Below, piece after piece: positions 37,990 to 51,200 of a stretch of 64,000 nt of DNA. Origin of the DNA: Ficedula albicollis. Lineage: Eukaryota > Chordata > Aves > Passeriformes > Muscicapidae. The translations under genes were made by a program, and so were the position numbers. Under the pieces are notes generated by a model. It was given only the letters and a program-made list of their open reading frames with translations. It had not been told where the DNA came from and did not search any database. The stretch's first letter is position 1, and the number at the start of each line of letters is the position of its first letter. The DNA lies in contig NC_021673.1 in the NCBI RefSeq assembly GCF_000247815.1, positions 37,713,102 to 37,777,101 on the forward strand, read 5' to 3'.

Positions 37990-40900
37990 AACATTTTTGG
38001 AAAATGTGGAGAGTTCACGAAAATAAGACTGTCAGTAAAAATTGTTACTGCAGAAGTAACAAGGCTATTTCATTCCATTCTCTTCCACATTGTGCTTGTA
38101 TTTTCTGCAAGTTTTACTCATCATGAGTCTGTGGCTGAATTTTAAACTTTGCTTTTGGTTCTAAATTAAAATTTGGATTTCTTTTTTATTTTGCAATTTC
38201 CTGAAACTGCAATCCATTTTCAGTACAGACTATTACATATTTTAATATTCTTCAGAATAGCACTCCGGGGTCTTCTTTTGTATCACAGACACGCAACAAG
38301 AGTACCACAAATGAGGCATCATTGACCAGGTTTTATGCTTTTCCTTGCCATTTTGCAAAAATGCTAAATTACTCAATGTTGTCTTGGCCTTCTCCATAAA
38401 TGCTGACAACCCACAATTTCCTCTTCCACTTTTTAAGTATCACATTTTTTTACAGTAGTCTATAAACTACGTCGTTAATCAGATAGTGTAAAATCCAATT
38501 AGAGACATTAGAATCCAGAAATACAAGTGTTAAGGAATTTATTTCTTGATTGACAAGAAAGCCAAATAGACTCATCTATTTAGAATCTTAGCAACAATTA
38601 GCTGCCTTAGTTTCATTTATTGTGACATAAAAAATCTGGTTTATTGAGAGCTCCATTGAATAAGATTTCTATGATATGCACCATGAGAAAATATCTTCAA
38701 ACTAAAATGATTGTTTTGCTGTAATAAATTGAACCATATGTACACTATGTTATTCAATCCTTTTTCTTCAAGGCATAAATTGATATTAAAGAACATTTAA
38801 GTCATAACACATGGTTATCCAGGCATGAACGAGGCAATAACCCATATAAGTTGTCAAGGTGAAGCCAAAGCATTTATTAGAGGTTTGTGTTGTTTTTGAA
38901 AAGTGCACGGTTGGATAAACATGGATTAGTGCTATTATGCTGCAACGATGACTCAAGTGTGTTTTTACAGTGTCAGTAATTTTTATGTTTAAAAATCACT
39001 GGTGCAGTATATTAGCTATAATTTATGTTTATCATCTTGTGTACTCTAATAGGTTTCAACAAACCATTTAACACTTCAGCTTGTGCATATACATTACTTA
39101 ATAGGTATTTATCTTAAAAAAGAGATACTTAAACGGGACTTTCAGAGCTTGCAACTGCATGCTAAGAGCAAATACTGCAGTCAGGCATATTAACTTTTTT
39201 CCTCTGGTCTGCATTTAACTTTGAAGAGTGTGACCACACAATTTCCTTGTACATTTTGTTCCTAACCAGAGCAAGAAGATATATCATCTCTAAACCCCAT
39301 CAGGCTGAATGACATCGAAGTCCCTGACATGAAGTGTCCGTCACACTTACTAAGTAGAGTAGATGTGATAAAGCCTACGCAGCTGAAAATGCCAATAAGT
39401 TCCTGTCATCGGAGGTTGCCCTTTCAGGATAGCTTAGGACTTTATGCTTTCCTAGTTAAAGGATATTGCTAATAGCAGAGTCTATTAATTATTCTTTTTT
39501 GGTACCTTGGCTTGGTTATTTTTAAAAACCAGTTATTCTTTCTCATAACTCTCAACACTTGGTTTGGGGATTAACCTCATCTCAATGTAAAAGAATTGGG
39601 GTTGACCAAAGAGAGAACTGAAGTAAAAGAAAATTCACATGGGGAGGACTTTAGGGTGGCAGTGCATGAGTTGCACATAATTTATGATACCATTGAGTGC
39701 TTCTGACAACATGTTGCTTATTACATGGGTTGTGCTGATGGTGACTTTCTGTTCTAGACAGTCTAGGCTTGAATGACTGGTGGTTAGTGCTTCCATAAAA
39801 GAGATTGATGGCAATTTAAAAATCATCACACTTGGTCTTTTCTTGGGGTGAGAGTTCTCCTGCAGTTTTCTGAAGTTAGATACAAGTCAGTAATTTGCAG
39901 AAAAAACAACCAAACAAATATTGCTGTAAATTCTGTTTACCAATCTCATAAAATGCCTGATTCCTTCACTAGTGAGGTCATTTCAGAGGAGGAAAAGGAG
40001 TTGATGCAGAACCCTGAAATTATAGGCATGCTGATCTGGTGCATAATACATTTTTTACAAAGAGGTTATCAATTCTCCTGACTCAGTCAAGCATATCTGT
40101 TGGCTGAGTTGGCAAATAGGGAGGATTTATTACTCACATGGGAATAATTGTCCAAGATGGACTACTTGTTATTGCAGACTACTTTTTTGGAGCAACCTCT
40201 TTCTTAAACATAATTAGAGAAATATTGATATAATTTAGAGAACATTCCTAAGTGCCTAAAAACAGATAACTTATTCAAATTTAACTTATATGAAAGTACA
40301 TTTAAAATAGATTTAATAGATTAAAATAGATAAAATACATTTAGATATCAATTGATATCTGTAATGATTATATATGTGTAGAAATGTCTTTTTCTTTAAT
40401 ATTCACCTCTTTAATAATGGACTACTAAAAATCCATGCCTTACTTTTATTGCACCTAAGCAACACATGCTATTTTCACTTCTTTAGATTGCACGTTTATG
40501 ATGCTCTTCTTGTGTTGCGAAATATACTGCTTGCTTCCATGTTAGGCATGATGCAAATTTATTCTGTTGACATTTTTGGCAGTTTGAATGTTCTGTGCAT
40601 TAGATGATGCAGTGTGGTCCATGTTTGATATGTTTTCTGGAAGCATTACTTATTTATTTTGTTACAGAACTCCCTGCAGACCACAAGGGAATGTGGTCCC
40701 ATTTTGCAATGTACTCTACAAAAGCATCATGCAAGAGTGTTTCTGCCCCAGTGTACTTACAGTTATACCATTACACATTTAGAAAGAATTGAAAGCATGA
40801 TATTTTCCCTGGTAAACAAGGACAAGGAACTATATTTTTGTGAAGGTCTATATTGTGTCTTTAATTTTTCATTCTTTGTCTAGTTTAGGAAAGAGATATC

Positions 40901-41767
40901 ATGTATCACGACAGAAGTAAGGAAGGGACTTAGGAGCAAAACTGATATTATAGTCGTCATGCTAACATGACATTTTTCACTGCAAAATTCTTACAACTTT
41001 CCTCTGGGGAAGAGAGTGCAGGTCCTTGCTAGTACTGCTGTCTCTGTGGAAGGCTTTTCAGAGCTGCTTTTAATCCTGTGCAAAAAGTCAGAGGCTTTCC
41101 TATGAGTGAGGATGCTGCAAAGGCCAGCAGTTGTCCATGGCATGGAAAGCCCTTAGCCAAGGTCTGAGCTGCCACAAGTACATGAGGGCAGGTTCATCAC
41201 TGGCTACACTGGGTCAGAGCTTGGCAGGAGGGCCAGAGGTCACTCATCAACCCAATTATTTGCAAGCTGATAATCAAGTGTGTTTGTCAAGTTCACTGCT
41301 ATTGCCAATCTTAAAATTATTAAGATATTAGCAAATCTCTTTTCTTCTTTGATGGTGGTGATGGCTATTACAAGTGGCTGCGTTGTCAGTGTGATTTTCT
41401 ATTCACTCTCTGGTGGAAGCTTTTCTATTTTTCTGGCCATGTTGATAGCCATTGGAATGATAGAGAAAGACCCCATCATATCTTCTGCTGTTCTCCACCA
41501 AAGGCCTCTGATCACACTAACTCCTTACATTACTATCTCTGGAAACATTGTCTTCTTTCTGTCCCAGTGACTGTTTAAAGTAGCTCCTTATTTATAGAAC
41601 AGATAAACAAAACTGCTAAAGTTGAAAGTCATGGAGAAATGAAGAGATAAGGCAGCAAGGTTGCCTTAATTTTTATTACTCACTGAAAGTGCCTTTCACA
41701 TTGTCAAGGTACCCCAATTGATTTCATTTCAAGCAAACAGTTAAAACCCCTACATATAAAGTTTCTC
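37990..41767. other. Gene-free AT-rich unique DNA
   Basis: No supported gene. The part 38740-39120 lacks simple repeats, has a mixed composition and is a candidate conserved non-coding block. The part 39290-39440 is also more complex than average. An open frame at 41280-41570 has hydrophobic stretches but no recognisable family, and its flanks give no exon signal I trust. Confidence 0.55.
40343..40360. repeat. Perfect 18-bp palindrome
   Basis: AGATATCAATTGATATCT reads the same on both strands. It lies in AT-rich low-complexity sequence (repeated TTTAATAGATTAAAATAGAT words), so it may be incidental. Confidence 0.9.
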
Positions 41768-41887
41768 TCTAGTCATATGTCCATGATTCAGCAAGGATGT
41801 TGAGAAATTGCAGAGGAGTCAGAAGAGTCTAGTCATATGTCCATGGTTCAGGACGGATGTTGAGAAATTGCAGAGGAGTCAGAAGAG
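41768..41887 (+). repeat. Tandem duplication, 60-bp unit, at the start of a CR1
   Basis: CTAGTCATATGTCCATG starts both copies (from about 41769 and 41829). They differ at three or four positions (ATTCAGCAAGG versus GTTCAGGACGG). The unit consists largely of CR1-derived sequence. Confidence 0.94.
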
Positions 41888-42285
41888 GCTTCTTAATATG
41901 GCTTTAGTTCTCATGTACATGACCTATTGGGAAAGGGCTAAGGGATCTGGTTTCACTTATTCTGGTGGAGTGGTTGTGAAACAAAGATCCAGATGCAGGC
42001 TACAGCTACTTTAATACAATGATAAACATGGAGCTGTTCTTGGTACTGACAAATAGTACGGCAAGGAGAAAGAATCATATGTTGCAGTTTGGAAAGGTCC
42101 ATCTGAACAGTAAGAAAATGTCTTAGTGAGTGCTATTGATATGTAATGTTTTCCCAAAGACCACGGGATCTTTGTCCCTGGAGATTTTCAAGGCACGAGT
42201 TAAAGACATGGCTAACCTGACCAAGTGTTGGCAGCAATCCCAGTCCAAAGGGGACATTGTACTAGGTGACATCCAGGTGATTTCA
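41770..42285 (+). mobile_element. Degenerate CR1 LINE fragment, plus strand
   Basis: The order of recognisable boxes is that of the CR1 C-terminal region and 3' UTR: GATGTTGAGAAATTGCAGAG (41854-41873), GGAAAGGGCTAAGGGATCTG near 41931, a block corresponding to the CR1 TTCC.TCTGAACAT region near 42093, then TCCCTGGAGATTTTCAAGGC near 42175 and a poor match to the final GGACTAGATGAT box. Substitutions and small gaps are much more frequent than in the 33-kb copy, so this is an older insertion. No open reading frame survives. Confidence 0.8.
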
Positions 42286-43991
42286 GACAGCATTTGGGTG
42301 AACAGTGAAATATCCTCCAGTTTTCATCTGGATTTTTGTTGTTTTTTTTCCTTGGAGATTAATTTTTTTCTCATTTTAAAATTGTTTACTGTGACAAAGT
42401 GAGGATACTCCTTCTAGGTTTCCTCTTGTCCAAGATTGAATTAAATCTGCATGACTGCTACCTTCAAGACCTACCACACAGGTTAAACTCTATTTATCTT
42501 ACAAACATTCTTTCTCATTTTCCCCTTTCCTCATGGGGAAAGATTGTTTCCAATTGCTGATGAAAGCCTACTTTGATCATAAAAGAGGTAGAAGGAAAAT
42601 CTTCTCTCTTGAGGATTCTCAGGGTAGAAAGCTCACTAGAAGGATATTGGAGGATGCTTTTTTGCTGACAAGTAGTGCTGTGCCTGTAAAACTGAAGACA
42701 TGGTGTGTTTCCACATTAAAAGCTGTAGGTCCAGCTAGGCCTAAATCTATATTAGAAGTAATTTGGAAGGGCTGGTAGAACTGTTTGTGTAAAATTAGTC
42801 TGGAAGGCCTAGCAAGCATGGTTCTTATGAGTATCTGGAACTTATTTTTCTCTATGCCATTTTTTTTTTTTTTTAAAGATCCTTGCTAATTGAGAGAATT
42901 CAGTTTGGTTTAGTATGTATGTTTAAAATTATTATAATCTGCTAGTGCACAGAAAGCTTAATTCTGCTAAAGCTAGATGGGTTATAAGTGGAAGCAGGAT
43001 AGCCAGGACCTTGATGTCAGCCCTATTCTTAGTCAATAAAGATTTGCTTTAATGGCTTTTCACATGACTGCTGATATTGTTATAAGTAGGTGAGCTAAAA
43101 AATAGGGGAAAGAAGGTAAATATTGCAAGCAAATTTTGAAATTATATTGTTTAATTGAAAAATCAAATCACAAAAGAACTTGATCATAATTTGGTGTATT
43201 TACTTAGATATATATATTTAGATTTCTTTTCCTGTGAGATAGGTAGTTTGCACTTACATTACAATTATGTGAGAAGTTTGCCGAATTTAATCAAAAGATT
43301 TCGATTGTTTATTCACTACTCTCAGTGATGACAATGTACTGATATTCTCACAAACAAAATAATGGATGCATATTTCTTCAGTAAGACCTAATTTCTCACA
43401 ATTATGCAAGAAATAGAGACGTAGAATTTCTCTTTTGATACTGCCCATTTTAAACTCATTCTTGCATTACAGAAGAAGAGGCAGAACAGGTTTTTTAGGA
43501 GCAAACAGTTCAAAAAAAGAAATATACCTCCATCTCCTCAAATTTAAACATATATGAATAATAAACACACATTAATATATACATATATAAATAATGTTTA
43601 TAGAAAGTAAATGAAAATCTTCCAATCTCATTAATTTCTTACATTTTTTTTTTCAGATAGCAGCTTAAAAATAAATCTTTATTTATGCACAAAGTGTGAA
43701 TCTAACTCTGATATTGACAGTCTTGTACCAAATGAAAATGATATTAATATTGAAGGGAACAGAATACTCTATACCTTATCCATCCCATCTCCCTCAATTA
43801 AACTGTTTCTGCTACTGTGATATTGTTTAATTTTTATTTTTTTTTGTGGCTTAGGACCCCTGCTTAATAGATCAAAACTGTCCCAGAGGATTTTAACTTC
43901 TAATTTCAGAAAAAGAGAAATTTCAAAGTTTAAGATAGAGAAGAAGAAAAAACATTAAGGACAGTTGAAGTCATAGCAAGTGTATGAATAA
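42286..43991. other. Gene-free AT-rich unique DNA
   Basis: No supported gene, RNA or transposon. T-runs at 42860-42875 and 43644-43655 and short TA-rich stretches occur. Confidence 0.6.
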
Positions 43992-46344
43992 TATTTTCAT
44001 TGTTTCTAAAGGATCTTAGAGGGTTTATAAAGCCTGTTGTTTCTACACACATGTGACAGTATCTTAAATTACTGGAGCTGTGCTCAAGCACAGCTTTATA
44101 CTAATGCAAAATTGTTTAGCTCTGAGAAATGTGATTTTCCTAAGATATTTCTTCTTTGGATAAAATCATTTGCACTTAACATATCTGGTTAGCTCGATAG
44201 TCAATAAAGCAAAACTGTTGTAGACTTGTTAAGCTTAAATCTGGGTTGCTTTTCTAAGGCAGTAATCTAAAAACTACATTGCATGAACTGGCACAAGACT
44301 CAATCCTCTGCCTCCTGATACTTGTATAAGTGTACCCTAACAAGTAATACAGCACATAAAAACAAACTGTGAAGAAAAGCCCTGCCAGAGAACCAGTCTA
44401 AAGGGCTTTTTCTTTGCTAGTGATTTCTCACAAAGCAAGAATTTTGTTCCTCTTTCCATTTTACAAAGTAGTTACTTGCACAGCTTGCACAAATCTCAGA
44501 CAGAACATTGAAAGCGTAGTTTGGCCTTTATGCAGGAGATGTGTAAGAAGATACCAGGCAAGGCATTTTGTCTGAATTCCAATGTGGTAAATTTTTGTAT
44601 ATTTGCTCACTTATTAAGATTTTGATTTGTATGTAGTAATTTTATCCTCAGAGTATAGATTATTTCCTAAACAAATACTTATAGAAAACGATACAAAATA
44701 AGGAACTATCAGTCTTAACAGAAGCAATTCTGACAAACAATTATTTTCATTTTAGCACTGACAATTATGTAAATGTGTCTGGAACAGCAATGGGCACCTT
44801 AATTATGACACCTAATTATACCAATTTATTTATACACCTCCTTGAACAACAACATTTTATTTATAACTCTCCCACTTATTCAAAGACAAGAAAAAATAAA
44901 GTGGAATTTCATAGATGGTTGCTTTATCATTGAAACATAAACACAACTTGAACTATTTGAACTTGAACCTTCACATGTGTAGCATGTCCACAATGTGTTA
45001 CATTCTTTTTTGTTTTCCATCTCTCAAAGAAAGATAACTTTTTATATCTCAGTATGTAAGAGAAGCACTCTTTCATTCCTGGTAGAAATCTTTCAAATAT
45101 GTGCCATATTTGGAAAATACAACCCAAAATATCTACATTCCCTTATTTTTTAAATTTTTCACAATCTTATTTTCATTGTTTCTAAAGGATCTTAGAGGGT
45201 TTATAAAGCCTGTTGTTTCTACACACATGTGACAGTATCTTAAATTACTGGAGCTGTGCTCAAGCACAGCTTTATACTAATGCAAAATTGTTTAGCTCTG
45301 AGAAATGTGATTTTCCTAAGATATTTCTTCTTTGGATAAAATCATTTGCACTTAACATATCTGGTTAGCTTGATAGTCAATAAAGCAAAACTGTTGTAGA
45401 CTTGTTAAGCTTAAATCTGGGTTGCTTTTCTAAGGCAGTAATCTAAAAACTACATTGCATGAACTGGCACAAGACTCAATCCTCTGCCTCCTGATACTTG
45501 TATAAGTGTACCCTAACAAGTAATACAGCACATAAAAACAAACTGTGAAGAAAAGCCCTGCCAGAGAACCAGTCTAAAGGGCTTTTTCTTTGCTAGTGAT
45601 TTCTCACAAAGCAAGAATTTTGTTCCTCTTTCCATTTTACAAAGTAGTTACTTGCACAGCTTGCACAAATCTCAGACAGAACATTGAAAGCGTAGTTTGG
45701 CCTTTATGCAGGAGATGTGTAAGAAGATACCAGGCAAGGCATTTTGTCTGAATTCCAATGTGGTAAATTTTTGTATATTTGCTCACTTATTAAGATTTTG
45801 ATTTGTATGTAGTAATTTTATCCTCAGAGTATAGATTATTTCCTAAACAAATACTTATAGAAAACGATACAAAATAAGGAACTATCAGTCTTAACAGAAG
45901 CAATTCTGACAAACAATTATTTTCATTTTAGCACTGACAATTATGTAAATGTGTCTGGAACAGCAATGGGCACCTTAATTATGACACCTAATTATACCAA
46001 TTTATTTATACACCTCCTTGAACAACAACATTTTATTTATAACTCTCCCACTTATTCAAAGACAAGAAAAAATAAAGTGGAATTTCATAGATGGTTGCTT
46101 TATCATTGAAACATAAACACAACTTGAACTATTTGAACTTGAACATTCACATGTGTAGCATGTCCACAATGTGTTACATTCTTTTTTGTTTTCCATCTCT
46201 CAAAGAAAGATAACTTTTTATATCTCAGTATGTAAGAGAAGCACTCTTTCATTCCTGGTAGAAATCTTTCAAATATGTGCCATATTTGGAAAATACAACC
46301 CAAAATATCTACATTCCCTTATTTTTTAAATTTTTCACAATCTT
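43992..46344 (+). repeat. Tandem duplication, 1,176-bp unit, two near-identical copies
   Basis: Copy 1 is 43992-45167 and copy 2 is 45168-46343, with a constant offset of 1,176 bp. I find only two differences: C44195 versus T45371 and C44969 versus A46145. The unit is unique AT-rich DNA with no gene. Both copies carry a 66-codon chance frame on the minus strand (44927-45127 and 46103-46303), and the second difference changes one residue in it. Each copy also holds a 20-bp hairpin (44076-44095 and 45252-45271) with 9-bp arms AGCTGTGCT. The right edge lies about 10 bp from a CR1 3' tail. It could be a real recent duplication or retained assembly overlap. Confidence 0.98.
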
Positions 46345-46354
46345 CTTGATGAAA

Positions 46355-47585
46355 GTTACAGAGTCATGAAGACTTTAAGTTGGAAAAGACCTTTAAGATC
46401 ACCATGTCTAACCATAAACCTAACACTGCTGAGTCCACCACTAAACTATGGCCCTACATGCTAATTTACATATCTTTTAAATACCCCTAGGGATGGTAGC
46501 ACCACCACTTCCCTGGAAAACCTGTTCACATGGTGGACAATCCTTTCAGTGAAGAAATTTTTCCTGATATCACACCTAAACTTCTGCTGGTGCAACTTGA
46601 GGCCTTTTCTTCTTCTTACTTGGAAGAAGAGACCAGCCTCCACTACAACCTCCTTTCAGGCAGTTGTAGAGAGAGCTAAGAGGGAGTTGTAGAGAGCTCT
46701 TCCCTGAGCCTCCTTTTCTTCAGTCATCAAGCCCAGCTTCCTCAGCTTCTCCTCATAGGACAGACCCTATACCAGCTCCATTGCCGTTCCCTGGACATGC
46801 TCCAGCATCTCATTGTTTTTCCTGTCTTTCCATACTATTTTTGATACAGGTCAGTCTGCCACTGGCCTTCTTGGCCATCTGGGCACATGCTGGCTCATGT
46901 TCTGCCACTGTTGACCAGCACTCCCAGGTCCTCTTCTGCCAGGCAGTTTTCCAGGCACTCTCTCCACTCAGTGGCACTGCCTGGGGTTGTTTTGGCTGAA
47001 GTGCAGGACCTGGCACTTGGACTTGTTGAACTTCTCACAAATGGCCTCAGACCACCAATCCAGCCTGTCCAGATCCCTCTGTAGAGCCCTCTTACCCTCT
47101 AGCAAATCAACACTCCTGCCCAACATGGTGTCAGCTGCAAACTTAATGAGGATGCATTCCATCCCCTCATCCAGATCATTGATAAAGATATGAAAGGGGA
47201 CTGGCCCCAACACCGAGCTCTGGAGGACACGCCTTGTGACCAGCTGGCAGCTGGATGCAAGTATATCCCCTCATCCAGATCTTTGATAAAGATGTGAAAG
47301 GGGACTGGCCCCAACACCAAGCTCTGGAGGACACCCCTTGTGACCAGCTGGCAGCTGGATGCAAGTAACTCCATCACCACCACTCTCTGGGCCTGGCCAC
47401 CCAGGCAGTTCTTTATGCAGTGAAGAATACATCTGTCCAAGCCAAGAGCAGCCAGTTTCTCCAGGAGAATGCTGAGGGAAATAATGGCAAATGCTTTAAT
47501 AAAACCAAGGCAGACAATGCCCTCAGCCTTTCTCTCATCTGATAAACAGATCACCACGTCATAGACAGAGACTACCACAGTATAC
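46355..47585 (-). mobile_element. CR1 LINE, 5'-truncated, minus strand
   Basis: Read on the minus strand this is a CR1 from the reverse transcriptase region (high coordinates) to the 3' tail (low coordinates). On the plus strand the reverse complement of the tail is visible as AGTTGGAAAAGACCTTTAAG near 46378, followed by CACTGCTGAGTCCACCACTA, the 3' UTR box GAAGAAATTTTTCCTGATAT near 46551, and CTGGACATGCTCCAGCATCT (46791-46810). It carries a 104-bp internal duplication and a small repeat of AGTTGTAGAGAG at 46662 and 46685. ORF1 and the endonuclease are missing. It lies about 10 bp from the end of the 1,176-bp duplication. Confidence 0.95.
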
Positions 47586-47587
47586 AT
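46968..47587 (-). pseudogene. Broken CR1 reverse transcriptase, motif C region
   Basis: Two overlapping minus-strand frames together cover the reverse transcriptase core. 47099-47587 encodes GIVCLGFIKAFAII where CR1 has a YLDFSKAFDTV-like motif A, so the catalytic Asp is not present (Gly at that position). 46968-47213 encodes [16 protein letters not shown], then KFAADTMLG where CR1 has FADDTKLG, so the motif C pair of Asp is reduced to one. The two frames are separated by the 104-bp duplication, which is not a multiple of three. The protein would be inactive. Confidence 0.88.
47161..47368. repeat. Tandem duplication inside CR1, 104-bp unit
   Basis: ATCCCCTCATCCAGATC begins copies at 47161 and 47265. 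About four differences are visible over 104 bp. Normal CR1 sequence continues from the second copy (AACTCCATCACCACC), so one copy is extra. Confidence 0.96.
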
Positions 47588-48071
47588 GAAACCAAGAATT
47601 AAAAAAGTATTTTATGAAGTGTAAGATTCCAATTCTCTCCTTGAAAAAATCTTGCAATCTTCCTTCTGGATTATTGCAATTTTTCCTTTTCAAGAAAATA
47701 ATGTTTTTCTATAGACAGGCAGGACAATTCTATGTAAATTATCATGGCTGGAGTCCTTGCTTAGGACTTGCTTAAGACTGGGTTAATGCAGCTAATAAAT
47801 AATAGAAATAATGAATCAATGAGACCATCTCATCTTTCCAGTTAGGCTGTACTGTCTGTCAAATAAAGTATTACAGAAAGTGTCTGTATGTCTCTGAGTC
47901 TTTCCATCACTGACTTGTCTGAATGGCCTTGGGGTTAAGCACAGAGAGCTACTTGAGCAGAGATGTTGCTGGGGAGGAACACTTATAAGTGGATATGCTC
48001 TATTGTGTTGTAGTGTCAATTTTTTTCTTTGCTACAGTCAAAGAAATAGGATTTTATAACTGTTTTTTAGA
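47586..48071. other. Unique DNA between two CR1 pieces
   Basis: No gene or repeat that I can support. Confidence 0.6.
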
Positions 48072-48235
48072 AATCATAGAATCATAGAATATCCTGAGAT
48101 AGAAGGCACTCACAAGTATCAAGTTCAACTCCCTGTTTCAAATAAGAAAGACTGGTCTGATGGAAACACCTGATGTCAGATTCTTTCCCAGAGGACAGAG
48201 CCTCAGGCACTGGCTAGCACTTGGTTAATAAGGCA
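48072..48235 (-). mobile_element. Short CR1 3' fragment, minus strand
   Basis: The plus strand begins AAATCATAGAATCATAGAAT followed by ATCCTGAGAT, GGCACTCACAAGTATCAAGT and TCAACTCC. This is the reverse complement of a well-known avian CR1 3' end (terminal eight-base repeats plus the CCTGAGTTGGAAGGGACCCAC box). Similarity fades after about 48140, so the right boundary is approximate. Confidence 0.88.
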
Positions 48236-51200
48236 GCACTATTATGTAAGTCCCACAACATGTTCTAAAGAGGTTGTTGATCTTCCCTCTTATCTTATTA
48301 TTCCCATGTGAATTCTTTGAAACACTTTTTGCCCAAGCTCAGTAACTGCCATTGAGTCCTTAAGTTAATTTCCTCACTGTTTTCTATCCAAGAAAACAGT
48401 GATAATTGCGTGGATTGTTTAGGATTGGGGTTCTGGGGAAGGGATTCTTTTGTTCTTTAAAACTGGTTTGACATGTGGCGTGATTTTGGAGAATACAATT
48501 TTAAAATTCATTTATTTTGTTAAAACAAACCTAATTTCTGTGTCCCAAAAAATCCTGATATATAGATCTTCCATTTGCAGGCATTTGTTGTGCCCTAATC
48601 TCACTTCTCTTTCTTGGCAATGAACTCAATGTATCTTTATAACTTCTTTCAAGTTATTCTGTAAAATGTCCCAGTCATGTTATAATTTAAAAATTATAGT
48701 TCAGGATGCTGCAATTATCCCTAAGATACCTAGTATAGAATGAATCACACAGCCAAAGATTTATATTTTCAGTAATCATGACTGGCACTACTCTTTCTAA
48801 AATTTCAGCTGTACATTTAATATGAGTAATAGCTTCTGATCCCCAAACTTGATATATTTCTTCCTTTACATGCAATTAAAGTTATATTTTCAGGCACAAG
48901 AGTTCGAAATTACTTCACCAGCAATTGAGATCACTAAAGCTAGATAAAATAGAGATGACAAAATTGTACTAGGAGGAATCAGAGGAAATTAAACAGATTA
49001 AGGAAGTGGAACAAGACTGAGAACAGATCTGACAAAGTCTGATGATGGCAGAAACCTTCTGCTTTTCTTTACCTTTCTACTCATCATCTCTCATTTCTCT
49101 CATCCTTTTGTGGTAGATCATTGTTTTTCAGTAAAACAAACCATACACTTTTCATAGGTGTTGCTTGAGAAGCTCAGGACAAAATTTAACTTCAGACTAG
49201 TGACTTTAACATCTCTAGGAGAATAGGATCCAGAAAGAAAATCACTGTGTCCTAAGAATTTCACTTCAGACTAGTGACTTTAACATCTATAGGAGAGTAG
49301 GATCCAGAAAGAAAATCACTGTGTCCTAACTTAAGATCTGAGTTCAGATCAGAGCCTGAAACTTAGAAGCCAGCGCAGTTTGAATGGGAACATCACAGTC
49401 AAGAGACCTTGAAGTCAGGAAAGTTCTTGATCTAAACCTTTAATATGAGGAATGCAGGAATGAACAGTAAATGAGTGCTTAAAATCTATGGGAAGCAGTA
49501 CTACACTAAGAGGACGAGTAGCTAGATCATGGTTCATTTTCCTAAGAAATATGTACAGTATATTCATGAGCATCCTCAGCGGGGCTGATTCTAAGTCAGA
49601 AGCACATGGTTGATACCTTCCCTTTTGGCAGATTTGTTTTCAAATTGGTATCAGTAATTTGGTTCCATGGAAAGAATAATGTCTAGGTAAATAATGGAGC
49701 TGAGACTGAGAGTACTGAGTTTGGAGCCCTAGAACAACAGAATATTTCTGATGACTCTCAGCTGGATGGTGGTATTTTCCCACATAAGTGCTGTAAAGAT
49801 ACGTAAAAGAATTGCAGAGCCTTTCAAAGCTCTAAACAACTTGCTTTCTGCATGTCATTAAGGGTGCTGGGGATATCTACCATGCATCTGTTCACAGGTA
49901 TGCACAGGCTTCCCTGAGATAGCTTTATATCCTATAGCCTGTGACTCTGTAGTCTTGAAGTCGCAGCAGTGTGAACTTCAGCTTCCAAGAGCTGTCAGTC
50001 TTCTGCTGGGCCTAAGCTGCCTGCTTAAGAACTGTTTTGGTGCATGAGCTAGTTGAAGGATGCCCACATAAGATGCAATTCTTTGCACCTGGATGGCAGT
50101 GAATATCCTTCACTTTGTAGCTGCAGTGCAGATCGTAGTACAAAACCCCCCATATGGGTACAGGGTAACATTCATAAGTAGAGCTATACCATCTGCCTGC
50201 AAGTTTGCACTGTTTCTTTCCAGTGAACAGAAGCACAATTACATCTGCCTTGTGAAACCGCTTGTAGCTGCTCAATGGCTGCTCAGTTCATAAATCCATA
50301 AAACTGCTTATCCCAGTCCTTGCACAGCAGAGATGTAGAAAGAGGGAGGAATGCTGGTGACATGGTAATCTAGATGTCTTGGCTCTTACTTGCTCAGAAC
50401 CACTGCTGTTTCATACACTCTACAAGAACAGTAGGTTTTGAGTTTTGTAACAGAGCAGGTGTATTTTGTTTATGTATATTTACACCATCAAGAACTGCTT
50501 ATAATTTAAATATGGCCTGCTTGGAGAGAAACATATAGAAGATTCTAGCAACTTCCTATTGTTAGTGGAACCATAGGAAAGTATTTGAAATGTCCAGCTC
50601 ACTCAGAATCCCCCTCTGATGTCTAAGAACAGCTTGCATTAAAAACATGAAGAATGTATCCTGTAATTTTTGGTGCAGCACTCAGATTATTAGAATTGTC
50701 ATTAGGTGGGGGTTAGAGTGGACACAGTTTAAGGAGAAAATGATGTTCAAGTTCCTTTCAGTAGCTTTGGAAATTTCAGTCATGCAGTCAAGCCTTATAT
50801 CTTTTGAGTCACTGACATAGGTATTACTCACTTCATTGATCTGAAGAGGAAAAGACAAATAAAAACAAAAACAGCACCTCCAGTTAAGGAATTTCTTCAA
50901 CAAGGAATTTTTAAATGTGCACTCATTTGGCAGCAGCCTTATTGTAAGATGATTATACAGTGTATGAATGTTTATTGCCTGACTTTAAGATGCACAATGT
51001 AAGATTAACAATTATATTGGGGTTTTTTTTTCTGCAAATGCCGTATTTCTGCTATTGTGTTTGCAGAATACAGCTAGATAATAATTGATTCTGTGACAGG
51101 GATTGGCTAATTTGCCAACAGTATAGTATAAAACACATTTATACAGTCAATTACACCCAAGTGCATGGCCTATTTGCTTTATAATTTCATAAACTTGCCA

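Noticed and set aside
41280..41570. Plus-strand frame with several hydrophobic segments
   Set aside because: Looks like a possible membrane protein fragment, but no known motif is present and the DNA around it shows no exon features.
44927..46303. Same 66-codon minus-strand frame present twice
   Set aside because: The repetition comes from the 1,176-bp DNA duplication, not from a gene family. The frame itself is unremarkable.
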